This document shows positions 34,900-43,655 of a stretch of 64,000 nucleotides of DNA, piece after piece. A program made the translations under genes and the position numbers. This DNA comes from Jutongia huaianensis. GTDB lineage: Bacteria > Bacillota > Clostridia > Lachnospirales > Lachnospiraceae. Where the stretch lies: positions 41,154-105,153 of the forward strand of contig NZ_JACRSX010000010.1 of NCBI RefSeq assembly GCF_014384985.1, in the 5' to 3' direction. Positions within the stretch are counted from its first letter, which is position 1. Every line of letters starts with the position of its first letter. Below the pieces are notes generated by a model that was given only the letters and a program-made list of their open reading frames with translations, searched no databases and had not been told where the DNA came from.

Positions 34900-37174
34900 A
34901 AAATTATATGATTTGATGGATTGGGCAGGCATAGAGGGAATCGTTTATTCAGAGGAGGATCATCCGGAAAGGCTGTTGGGAGCACACAAGATCAGAGGTG
35001 GATTTCTGGTACAGACCTTTCAGCCGGATGCAAAGCAAGTTTCTTTGAAGTTGAAGAAGTCAGGGAAAACGATTGTTATGGAACAGGCAGATGATGCCGG
35101 TTTTTTTGCAGGGATATTACAGGAAAAGAAATTGATTCCCTATGTTTTTGAAGTGGTGTACGAAAATGGGGACAGTGTAGAGGTGGAAGATCCTTATCTT
35201 TATACAGAGCTTTTAGGAAGCAACGAATTAAACCGTTTCAGTAACGGAATTCATTATTCTGTTTATGACTATCTGGGAGCGCATACCATGGCTGTCTATG
35301 GATGTGGCAGTCAGGCAGAACCGGAGTGGGATGTACGTTCTGCCGGAAAGAATGGCGTATATGGCACGCATTTTGCTGTATGGGCACCAAATGCCATGAG
35401 AGTCAGTGTTGTGGGTGACTTTAACCATTGGGACGGACGGATCCATCAGATGAGCCGGCTGGGAGACAGTGGCGTATTTGCTTTGTTTATTCCGGGTGTG
35501 GATCAGGGAGCGGTATATAAGTATGAAATTAAGGTCAATTATAAGACATTATTATTAAAAACAGATCCTTATGGCACATGCTGCGAGCAGAGACCGGCCA
35601 ATGCAAGTATTGTCTGCAATACGACGGACTTCAAATGGAAGGACGATAAATGGCTGGAAGATCGTAAATTAAAAAAAATTGACAAAGAACCGGTTTCGAT
35701 TTATGAAGTACATTTAGGATCATGGATGAAAAAGGATTGCAGTTCTCCGGAAAATGTAACCTGTGACCAGGAGTTTTATAATTACAGAGAGTTAGCTCCT
35801 CTTTTGGCTGATTATGTGAAAAAGATGCATTATACCCATGTGGAGCTGATGCCTGTAATGGAGCATCCGTTAGATGAATCCTGGGGATATCAGGTGACAG
35901 ATTATTATGCGGTCACATCAAGATATGGATCTCCGGAGGATTTCATGTATTTTATGGATTATATGCATCGCCACGGAATCGGTGTGATCCTGGACTGGGT
36001 ACCGGCTCATTTTCCAAAGGATGAGAATGGACTGGCGAGATTTGATGGGACATGTCTGTATGAGCATATGGATCCGAGACAGGGGGAACATCCTCACTGG
36101 GGAACATTGATCTATAATTATGGCAGGCCTCAGGTAGTTAATTTTCTGATCGCGAATGCCTTATTCTGGGTAAAAAGATATCATGCAGATGGAATTCGTA
36201 TGGATGCGGTGGCTTCTATGCTTTATCTGGATTATGGCAAAAAGGACGGCGAATGGGTTGCAAATATGTACGGCAGCAATGAAAATCTGGAGGCCATTGA
36301 GATGTTAAAAAATCTCAGTGAAATATTCCACAAGGAATGTCCGGGAGCATGGCTGATCGCAGAGGAGTCCACGGCATGGCCAAAGGTGACGGCTAATCCG
36401 GCTGATGACGGACTTGGATTTGATCTGAAGTGGAATATGGGATGGATGAATGATTTCATTTCCTATATGCAGACAGATCCGTTATTCCGAAAGGGACGTC
36501 ATGGAATGCTTACATTCAGTATGATCTATGCGTACAGTGAAAGCTTTATTCTGGTATTGTCCCATGATGAGGTGGTTCATCTGAAAGGTTCCATGTATGC
36601 CAAAATGCCGGGAGATGAAGATCAGAAATTTGCTAATTTAAGGGCAGCATATGGATTTATGATGATGCATCCCGGCAAAAAACTTCTTTTTATGGGACAG
36701 GAATTTGGACAGACCACAGAGTGGAATGAAAAGGAAAGCCTGCCATGGAATGAGGCAGAGGATACGGAGCATCAGAAATTGCAGCATTATGTGGCGGAAT
36801 TAAACGCATTTTATCAGGCACATCCGGCTTTATACGAGATGGATAATAAGGAGGACGGCTTTGAGTGGCTGAGCAGTATGGATGCAGATCACAGCATTAT
36901 TACATTTATGCGGTACAGTGAGGAAAAGCAGGAAAGTCTTCTTGTGATATGCAATTTTACTCCGGTTTTGTATGAGAACTTTAAAGTAGGAGTGCCACAT
37001 GCCGGCAAGTATAAGGAAATATTTAACAGCGATGCAGAGGTGTTTGGTGGTTCCGGTCATGGAAATCCGAGACAAAAGTGCGCCAAAGCTGTTTCCTGGG
37101 ATGGAAGAGAGTATTCCATTTCAATCGAGGTTCCACCGTTGGGAATCAGTGTATTTAAGTATATAGAGAAATAA
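34892..37174 (+). CDS. glgB: 1,4-alpha-glucan branching enzyme
   Basis: The 760-residue enzyme introduces alpha-1,6 branches into glycogen. It has the CBM48 domain (WAPNAMRVSVVGDFNHWDGR), the GH13 catalytic barrel with the motifs DWVPAHFPKD, DGIRMDAVASM (nucleophile Asp), IAEESTAWP (acid/base Glu) and LSHDEVVH (transition-state Asp), and the C-terminal all-beta domain. An extra N-terminal domain (about 110 residues) is typical of longer GlgB forms. GGAGGGAGGAG precedes the start at 34892. No other glycogen gene is in the window. Confidence 0.94.
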   Translation: MNKKLYDLMDWAGIEGIVYSEEDHPERLLGAHKIRGGFLVQTFQPDAKQVSLKLKKSGKTIVMEQADDAGFFAGILQEKKLIPYVFEVVYENGDSVEVEDPYLYTELLGSNELNRFSNGIHYSVYDYLGAHTMAVYGCGSQAEPEWDVRSAGKNGVYGTHFAVWAPNAMRVSVVGDFNHWDGRIHQMSRLGDSGVFALFIPGVDQGAVYKYEIKVNYKTLLLKTDPYGTCCEQRPANASIVCNTTDFKWKDDKWLEDRKLKKIDKEPVSIYEVHLGSWMKKDCSSPENVTCDQEFYNYRELAPLLADYVKKMHYTHVELMPVMEHPLDESWGYQVTDYYAVTSRYGSPEDFMYFMDYMHRHGIGVILDWVPAHFPKDENGLARFDGTCLYEHMDPRQGEHPHWGTLIYNYGRPQVVNFLIANALFWVKRYHADGIRMDAVASMLYLDYGKKDGEWVANMYGSNENLEAIEMLKNLSEIFHKECPGAWLIAEESTAWPKVTANPADDGLGFDLKWNMGWMNDFISYMQTDPLFRKGRHGMLTFSMIYAYSESFILVLSHDEVVHLKGSMYAKMPGDEDQKFANLRAAYGFMMMHPGKKLLFMGQEFGQTTEWNEKESLPWNEAEDTEHQKLQHYVAELNAFYQAHPALYEMDNKEDGFEWLSSMDADHSIITFMRYSEEKQESLLVICNFTPVLYENFKVGVPHAGKYKEIFNSDAEVFGGSGHGNPRQKCAKAVSWDGREYSISIEVPPLGISVFKYIEK

Positions 37175-37199
37175 CGGGTTAGAACAATAGAAAGATGTG

Positions 37200-38138
37200 A
37201 TGACAGATATGACAGGACAGATTTTAACAAGAGGCTTTATGATGCTTGCTGCCACGGCGGCTACAGGAACGCCGGTTCCCACGGAAAGTCCGGTACCGGC
37301 GGATGTGCAGGAGGTCGTGGAACAAATGAATTCCAGTGCTTCGGCAGAGGAAAAGACCAGTTTTTTACTGGAATATCTTATGGCACAGAGAGAACCTCTG
37401 ATGAATTTTGGTAAGACACTGCTGATCGCGCTGATCGTTTTTCTGATCGGCAGAAAAGTGATCTCCCTGCTTTTGAAGCTGCTGAACCGATGGATGGAAC
37501 GGGGCGGCGTAGAAGTCAGTGTGCACAAGTTTATCATGTCTCTTGGCAATGTGGTGCTATATATTCTGTTGATTTTTTGTGTTGCAGGGATTCTGGGAGT
37601 TGGCACCAGCTCCATTGTGGCGATCATTGGTTCCGCAGGTCTGGCAGTAGGTCTTGCTCTGCAGGGAAGTCTGTCAAATCTTGCAGGTGGAATCCTGATC
37701 CTTTTGATGAAACCGTTCCGGGTGGGAGATTATATTGTGGCAACCGGTGTAGAGGGCACAGTGCGCAATATTGATATTTTTTATACCCGGATCGTTACTA
37801 CGGACAATAAAGTGGTCGTGATACCGAATGGTACGTTGTCAAATGGAAATATTATTAATACATCCCAGGAGGATTACCGGCTTTTGATCCTTGATTTTAT
37901 GGTGGGGTATGATGCTGATATTTCCAAGGTGCGGGAGATTATTCTTGAGTTGATGGAACAGGACATGCAGATCTGTCAGGACCGTGCCCGGAGCGTAAAT
38001 ATTGATAAACTAAATCCGGGCAGAGTAAAGCTTCAGGCAAAGGCGTGGGTTGCGACAGAGCATTACTGGGATGTCCGTTACCGGATGTTAGAGAAGATCA
38101 AGGAGGAACTGCCCAAACAGGGAATTCCTTTGTTTTGA
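37200..38138 (+). CDS. Small-conductance mechanosensitive channel (MscS family)
   Basis: The 312-residue protein has three membrane segments (about 65-88, 104-125 and 130-165). The pore helix AIIGSAGLAVGLALQGSLSN, the following GGILILLMKPFRVGDYI and the beta domain VVVIPNGTLSNGNIIN are typical of MscS. The N-terminus is extended by about 60 polar residues. Start choice is uncertain: GTG 37197 and ATG 37200 adjoin each other, and the ribosome site is weak. Confidence 0.9.
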   Translation: MTDMTGQILTRGFMMLAATAATGTPVPTESPVPADVQEVVEQMNSSASAEEKTSFLLEYLMAQREPLMNFGKTLLIALIVFLIGRKVISLLLKLLNRWMERGGVEVSVHKFIMSLGNVVLYILLIFCVAGILGVGTSSIVAIIGSAGLAVGLALQGSLSNLAGGILILLMKPFRVGDYIVATGVEGTVRNIDIFYTRIVTTDNKVVVIPNGTLSNGNIINTSQEDYRLLILDFMVGYDADISKVREIILELMEQDMQICQDRARSVNIDKLNPGRVKLQAKAWVATEHYWDVRYRMLEKIKEELPKQGIPLF

Positions 38139-38188
38139 CAAGGGACGTAAAAAGTATGTAAAGCATTTGTTTTCCCGTAAGTTGAGGG

Positions 38189-38218
38189 TTGTCGAATATG
38201 AAAGAAAAATGTTATACT
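38189..38218 (+). promoter_or_regulatory. Predicted promoter of the corA-like gene
   Basis: TTGTCG (38189-38194), 18 bases, TATACT (38213-38218). Confidence 0.5.
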
Positions 38219-38273
38219 GTTTATACAGATAATTTGACTTGTATATGGGGTTTGATAGAAACTATAGATTGGT

Positions 38274-39215
38274 GTGATTGGATTGGTTAAGATATATCGT
38301 ACAGATGATAGAAAAATCCACGAAGAGGATGAATTGACAGAGGGAGTCTGGGTGCAGATGGTCAATCCTTCGGAGGGAGAGGGCGAGGAATATGCCAGAA
38401 AGCTTGATGTAGATATTTCAGATCTGCTGGCGGCGTTGGATGAAGAGGAGAGCTCCCGTATCGAACTGGAGGATGGCTATACGCTGATCTTGGTGGATAT
38501 TCCAACGACGGAGATCCGTATGGATAAGGAAGCATATACCACAATTCCTCTGGGTATTATATTGACACAGGACGCGATTATTACAGTCTGCACGGAAGAT
38601 ACACCGGTGCTGCAGTCCTTTGTCCTGGGGAGAGTTAAGGAGTTTAGTACCAAGAAAAGACTTCGTTTTGTATATCAGATATTGTTCCGGATTGCCACGT
38701 TATATCAGAGTGCACTGCGGATCATTGACAAAAAGAGAACAGAGATTGAGGAACGAATTGATGGAGATACCGAGGATATCGATCTGATCGATCTTCACGC
38801 ATTGGAGTCCACACTTGTATACTTTGCAACCTCCCTGAGGGCAAATGCAGTGGTTCTGGATCGACTGACACGATATAAGAGATTGGAGCAGTATCCGGAG
38901 GATAAAGAGCTTTTGGATGATATTATCGTGGAGAACCAGCAGGCGATCGAGATGACAGGTATTTATCGTGATATTATCAATGGAACCAGAGAACTTTTGT
39001 CTTCAGTGATCGATAACCGGCTGAATAATGTCATGAAGTATCTGACAGCCATTACATTGGTGATGGCTGTGCCAACGATCATATCCGGTTTTTTCGGTAT
39101 GAATGTAAGCGTTCCGCTGGCACAGACAGCACATGCTTTTTCAATTATTTCGGTTGCCACGGTATTGATCTGTGTTGTGCTTTTTGTTATATTCAAAAAA
39201 AATCGAATGTTATGA
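38274..39215 (+). CDS. CorA family divalent cation transporter
   Basis: A 313-residue protein with the CorA plan: soluble N-terminal domain (about 1-235), long helix, then two C-terminal membrane helices. The selectivity signature GMNV is intact in FFGMNVSVPLA at the end of TM1. Magnesium is the likely ion. The start is a GTG with a weak site, so it may lie a few codons off. It ends convergent with, and overlapping by 6 bases, the amidohydrolase gene. Confidence 0.88.
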   Translation: MIGLVKIYRTDDRKIHEEDELTEGVWVQMVNPSEGEGEEYARKLDVDISDLLAALDEEESSRIELEDGYTLILVDIPTTEIRMDKEAYTTIPLGIILTQDAIITVCTEDTPVLQSFVLGRVKEFSTKKRLRFVYQILFRIATLYQSALRIIDKKRTEIEERIDGDTEDIDLIDLHALESTLVYFATSLRANAVVLDRLTRYKRLEQYPEDKELLDDIIVENQQAIEMTGIYRDIINGTRELLSSVIDNRLNNVMKYLTAITLVMAVPTIISGFFGMNVSVPLAQTAHAFSIISVATVLICVVLFVIFKKNRML

Positions 39216-40523
39216 CCGGGAGATACGGTGGATAGTTTCGTTTACTTTGGCGGAGATCCGTTCAGGATCTTCGCCTATTTTGTATATGCCATTTTCATAC
39301 AAAATATTGCCGGCAATCATAGTCATTAAAACATTTTGCTTGCTGCCGCTGTAAACGATGTTTTTCGATACATCGTTTACCGGCTGCATATTTGGCTGGT
39401 GAATATCCAGCATGATGAGATCTGCCTGTTTGCCGGGAGCAAGGCAGTCACAGTCCGGCAGACACATTGCCGGGGCTCCGTTTGATGCTGCCATACGAAG
39501 TACGATATTGGCATCCATGGCAGAAGCGTTCTGCTCTGTGACCTTTTGTAAAGCTGTGGTCAAAAACATCTCCCGGAACATATCCAGACAGTTATTGCTG
39601 GCAGGACCATCAGTACCGATCGCCAGAGAGATTCCTTTGTCAAGCATATGGGTCAGTGGGGCAATTCCGCTGGCAAGCTTGAGATTTGAGGATGGGTTTG
39701 TGACAGCCCATAAGCCCTTTTCTTTATAAATATCCAGATCCTCTTCGGTCATATGAACACAATGAAAGCCGCCTCCGCCATGATCCAGGAGTCCCAGACG
39801 CTCCATGTAAACCGTTGGTGTATAACCGGTGCGTTTGACGCAGTCGGAAACCTCATCTGCTGTTTCTGAATTGTGTGTATACACGGGAGCTTTATATTTG
39901 TGACTTAGATCTGCAATCCCATGGAGGAGCTCCTCACTTGTAGTATATTCTGCGTGAAATCCAAGCTGGGAAGAGATCAATGGATCATAGTTATTATACC
40001 GGAGATAATTTTGTTCCAGTTCCTCTACACTGCTTACAAAATTGTTGACGCTTCCACAGAGAACGGTCCGGTAGCAGGAATCCACAGAGGCCCTGACAAT
40101 AGCGTCCGTTTTTTGGTACATATCAAAATTAGCAGTGATGCCGCTGGTCAGGTACTCCATGATCGCGAGGCGGGAGCACCAATAGATATCTTCCGATGTC
40201 AGCAGGGCTTCCAGAGGAAACACCTTATCATAGAGCCAGTTCTGAAGCGGAAGATCGTCAGCGTAGGAGCGCAGAAAGGTCATGCCGGAGTGGGTATGTG
40301 CATTTTTAAAGCCGGGCATAATAATATTGCCATCTGCATCAATTTCCCGATCCCAGTCTGCAGAAGGAGCGAATCGGGGATCTCCCACATAAGTGATCTT
40401 GTCATTACAGATATGGATCTCGCCATGTATGACAGGAAGCTCTGAAGATCCATCTGATGTGTCCTTTGTCATGGAAAGGATACGGGCATGGTGGATTCGT
40501 ATATTGTTTGATTGTTTTTCCAT
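39210..40523 (-). CDS. Amidohydrolase, MTA/SAH deaminase-like
   Basis: The 437-residue metal-dependent hydrolase has the subtype I signature NAHTHSGMTFLRSYADDLPL, the later FHAEYTTS and YTHNSETADE, and the catalytic IGTDGPASNNCLDM. This set is typical of S-adenosylhomocysteine/methylthioadenosine deaminases and related chlorohydrolases. Next to a purine nucleoside phosphorylase, deamination of an adenosine derivative in purine salvage is likely. AAGGTG precedes the ATG at 40523. Confidence 0.85.
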   Translation of the reverse strand: MEKQSNNIRIHHARILSMTKDTSDGSSELPVIHGEIHICNDKITYVGDPRFAPSADWDREIDADGNIIMPGFKNAHTHSGMTFLRSYADDLPLQNWLYDKVFPLEALLTSEDIYWCSRLAIMEYLTSGITANFDMYQKTDAIVRASVDSCYRTVLCGSVNNFVSSVEELEQNYLRYNNYDPLISSQLGFHAEYTTSEELLHGIADLSHKYKAPVYTHNSETADEVSDCVKRTGYTPTVYMERLGLLDHGGGGFHCVHMTEEDLDIYKEKGLWAVTNPSSNLKLASGIAPLTHMLDKGISLAIGTDGPASNNCLDMFREMFLTTALQKVTEQNASAMDANIVLRMAASNGAPAMCLPDCDCLAPGKQADLIMLDIHQPNMQPVNDVSKNIVYSGSKQNVLMTMIAGNILYENGIYKIGEDPERISAKVNETIHRISRS

Positions 40524-40586
40524 AAGGCACCTTCTCTCTGTTAATTCATTATCGGTATCGAATATGACAAAATGTTTACTTTTATG

Positions 40587-41435
40587 TTATTTCTTATTGA
40601 GTGAAGCTGAGATATCAATGATACACCCGGTGACAAGCTTTTCAAAAAGAGGTGCAGCCTTGTCTGCCATTTCCTGCACTTCAGCGTGATTCAGAGGCTG
40701 CTCAGAAATGCCACAGGCGAGATTGGAAATGCATGAAATACCACAGATCTGCATACCCATATGGTTTGCAGCCACTGCTTCGCAGGCGGTGCTCATACCA
40801 ACGGCATCGGCACCGAGAGCCTTGCACATCTGTACCTCTGCCGGAGATTCATAGTTTGGTCCGGTAAGCTGGATATATACTCCCTCATGCAATGGGATTT
40901 CCAGATGACCGGCTGTACGGCGGATCACATGGCGGAGCTTCTGATCATAGATATCACTCATATCAGGAAAACGAACTCCAAGCTCGTCAATATTTGGTCC
41001 GATCAGTGGGGAAGGGACAAAGCTGGAGATCTGATCCCGGATCAGCATAAAATTTCCGGCGTGAAAGTTTTTGTTAATCCCTCCGGCGGCATTGGTCAGA
41101 AAAAGAACCTTTGCACCCATTAATTTCATCAGTCGGATCGGAAGCACTACATCGCTGATGGGATAGCCTTCATAATAGTGAACACGCCCCTGCATACAGA
41201 CCACGGGAACATTCTCCACATAACCGAAAATATACCGTCCCTGATGACCGGGTACGGTAGAAACCGGGAAACCGTCGATATCGTGATAATCCAGGGTTGC
41301 TTCAATCTTTATTTTGGAAGCATAATTTCCGAGGCCGGAACCCAGAACCAGAGCGATTTCCGGAGTGAAATTGATCTTCTTTTGAAAACAATCATAGCAT
41401 TTCATAAGTTTATCGTAGATACTATTCATAATCAT
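40587..41435 (-). CDS. Purine nucleoside phosphorylase (trimeric type)
   Basis: A 282-residue PNP that splits inosine/guanosine with phosphate. Motifs: LVLGSGLGNYASKI for phosphate, TVPGHQGRYIFG, QGRVHYYEGYP, LTNAAGGIN, and the base-binding GPNYESPAEV and VGMSTACEAVAANHMG. The start at 41435 lies 7 bases after AAAGG; ATG 41441 is too close and ATG 41429 rather far. It is the first gene of a two-gene unit with the amidohydrolase (63-base gap). Confidence 0.92.
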   Translation of the reverse strand: MIMNSIYDKLMKCYDCFQKKINFTPEIALVLGSGLGNYASKIKIEATLDYHDIDGFPVSTVPGHQGRYIFGYVENVPVVCMQGRVHYYEGYPISDVVLPIRLMKLMGAKVLFLTNAAGGINKNFHAGNFMLIRDQISSFVPSPLIGPNIDELGVRFPDMSDIYDQKLRHVIRRTAGHLEIPLHEGVYIQLTGPNYESPAEVQMCKALGADAVGMSTACEAVAANHMGMQICGISCISNLACGISEQPLNHAEVQEMADKAAPLFEKLVTGCIIDISASLNKK

Positions 41436-41591
41436 CACCATTCCTTTCCTGAATCTGTCCCCAAAATGGTATAGATGGACAAATTATGTCAGGGTAAAAC
41501 ATCCTGAAATTTTATTGCAATATATTTATATTGTACCCGTTGGCAGCAGAAAAGTAAATGCCTGTATCATAGCAGAAATACGGCAGATTCG

Positions 41592-41620
41592 TTGACATTG
41601 TAAAACAAAAGATATATAAT
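41592..41620 (+). promoter_or_regulatory. Perfect-consensus promoter of the diguanylate cyclase gene
   Basis: TTGACA (41592-41597), 17 bases, TATAAT (41615-41620): both boxes and the gap match the housekeeping sigma consensus exactly. No operator-like palindrome overlaps it. Confidence 0.8.
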
Positions 41621-41663
41621 TCTTTTTATACGAAAGCTTTTGTTTGGGAAGGGATAGAAAGAA

Positions 41664-43610
41664 ATGACTGATACCAAAAAGAGAAAAAATATTGTGGTAT
41701 ATCTTCCACAGGTATATGCAGAGTATATTTCGGAATTGCGTCATTCCATCGAGAGAGTGGGGAAAGAACGAGGATATCGTCTGCTGTTTTTTACCTGCTT
41801 TGGAGATAATAGTAATATAGGCATCGAGGAAGCAACCAATATTCGATATGATGAGGGAGAGCGGAGTGTTTTTCGTCTGGCAGATCCTGATGCGGCAGAT
41901 GGTGTACTGCTCTTATATGATGCATTTGCAAGATCGCAGTATGCAGAGATCAATAATCTGATCAAAAATCGTTATGATTGTCCCGTTATTAATTTTCGGA
42001 CTCCTATGGAAATAGAGCTTGATAATGTACACAACATCTATGTAGATGATAGAGAGGCTTTTGCGGAAATGATCCGTCATTTCATCGAAAAGCATCATTG
42101 CACGAAGGTAGATCTTGTAACCGGTCCCCAGGACAATCCGCATTCTATGTTCCGGCTGGATATTTATAAAGAGGTCCTGGAGCAGAATGGTCTGCCGGTG
42201 GAGAAGGAACGGATCCATTGGGGAAATTTTTGGAAAAACTGTGGTCAGGGGATTGTAGAGGAGATTCTTTCTTCCGGAAAGGAGCTTCCGGAGGCGATTG
42301 TCTGTGCCAATGATTATATGGCAATTTCAGTGATCAGTGCATTGAAAATGCATGGGATCAAGGTGCCGGAGCAGATTATGGTGTCCGGTTATGATGATGT
42401 GACAGAGGGACGTTTTTGTGAACCGTCCATTACGACGATCCGTCAGCCGATGCGTCAGATGGGAGAGACGGCCATTGATATTCTGGAACGGATCTGGAAT
42501 GGAGAAGAGGTTCCCTGTGATACATATCTGCCGGAGGAGATTGTGTTTCGCCAGTCCTGTGGCTGTGGTGCAAACGGAGGCGATGAGGGTGGTCAGTATG
42601 CCACAAAGCTCAGTACAGAGCTTGATAAGGTATTATATCTGGAGACAGCTGCATCAGCCATGGTTACGATGCTTGCCAATGCAAAGGATCTGGAAGAGTT
42701 TACACAGTGTCTTCAGAAGTATGTACTTCGGGAGACCGGTTTTAAGAGTTTTACTCTGTGCCTGGCGGACCATTGGGAGCAGCAGCTTCCGTTACCGGGG
42801 ATGTCCTATGGTAAGAGCATGTGTATGATAGATATGGTCATGGGAATCTATAAATCCCGTATTCTGGAGCCACAGAGATTCCCAGCGTGTCAGTTGATAC
42901 CCGGAGTGTTTGTGAAAGACGATGATCCGGTTTATATCATACCGCTTCATTATCTGCAGTATTATATGGGATATGTAGTTTTGCAGATTGATTATGATCT
43001 GGTATCTAATGTCAACATCAAATCATGGTTTATTCATCTGGACAGTGCGCTGGAAAACTTCCGTATGAAACAGCGGCTTCATCTGGTGGCAGAGGAGTTA
43101 GAGCGTCTTTATATCAGAGATACCCTGACGGGTCTGTATAACCGCCGTGGTCTGGAGAAGTTCGGTGAAAAGATGTGTGAGGACTGTGTCCGTAATAACG
43201 AACAGTTTATGATTATGGAGATTGATATGGATGGCTTGAAGCAGGTCAATGACCAGTATGGCCATGAGGAAGGAGATGTCTGCATTACCACGATTGCCAA
43301 TGCCATGATGTATGCGGCAAAGGATCGGGAAATCTGTATCCGTTCCGGTGGTGATGAGTATGTGGTGATTGGTAAAAATTATTCCGATGAAAAGGTGGAG
43401 ATGTATATAAAGCGTTTTCAGGAGTTTATTGACAGTGCCAATGAATCCTTAAACAAACCATATAAGATTGGTGCAAGTCTTGGATATTATATGGGAGTGC
43501 CGGATGGAAAACGGACCGTAGAAAATTATTTGAGAATTGCAGATGATAAAATGTATGAAAATAAAAAAAGAAGAAAGGCAAAATCTTATCCCGGAGTGGA
43601 GATCCGGTGA
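41664..43610 (+). CDS. Diguanylate cyclase with sugar-binding-protein-like sensor
   Basis: The 648-residue protein has a LacI/GalR-type ligand domain at about 10-300 (TGPQDNPHSMFRLD, VCANDYMAISVI, IMVSGYDDVTEG) without a DNA-binding part, a middle region with helices, and a GGDEF domain at about 480-640 (DTLTGLYNRRGL, RSGGDEYVVIG). The intact GGDEY signature makes c-di-GMP synthesis likely. There is no membrane segment, so the sensor works in the cytoplasm. The sensor resembles that of the phosphodiesterase at 652-3363. GGGAAGGGA precedes the ATG. Confidence 0.9.
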   Translation: MTDTKKRKNIVVYLPQVYAEYISELRHSIERVGKERGYRLLFFTCFGDNSNIGIEEATNIRYDEGERSVFRLADPDAADGVLLLYDAFARSQYAEINNLIKNRYDCPVINFRTPMEIELDNVHNIYVDDREAFAEMIRHFIEKHHCTKVDLVTGPQDNPHSMFRLDIYKEVLEQNGLPVEKERIHWGNFWKNCGQGIVEEILSSGKELPEAIVCANDYMAISVISALKMHGIKVPEQIMVSGYDDVTEGRFCEPSITTIRQPMRQMGETAIDILERIWNGEEVPCDTYLPEEIVFRQSCGCGANGGDEGGQYATKLSTELDKVLYLETAASAMVTMLANAKDLEEFTQCLQKYVLRETGFKSFTLCLADHWEQQLPLPGMSYGKSMCMIDMVMGIYKSRILEPQRFPACQLIPGVFVKDDDPVYIIPLHYLQYYMGYVVLQIDYDLVSNVNIKSWFIHLDSALENFRMKQRLHLVAEELERLYIRDTLTGLYNRRGLEKFGEKMCEDCVRNNEQFMIMEIDMDGLKQVNDQYGHEEGDVCITTIANAMMYAAKDREICIRSGGDEYVVIGKNYSDEKVEMYIKRFQEFIDSANESLNKPYKIGASLGYYMGVPDGKRTVENYLRIADDKMYENKKRRKAKSYPGVEIR

Positions 43611-43628
43611 TCACCATTCCGGGGAGAA

Positions 43629-43655
43629 TCGCAGAGTTTATTTAATTCTCTGCGA
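43629..43655. terminator. Stem-loop at the convergent cyclase/ABC-F ends
   Basis: TCGCAGAG (43629-43636) pairs with CTCTGCGA (43648-43655). It covers the stop codon of the ABC-F gene, and T-rich sequence follows on the plus strand. Confidence 0.5.
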
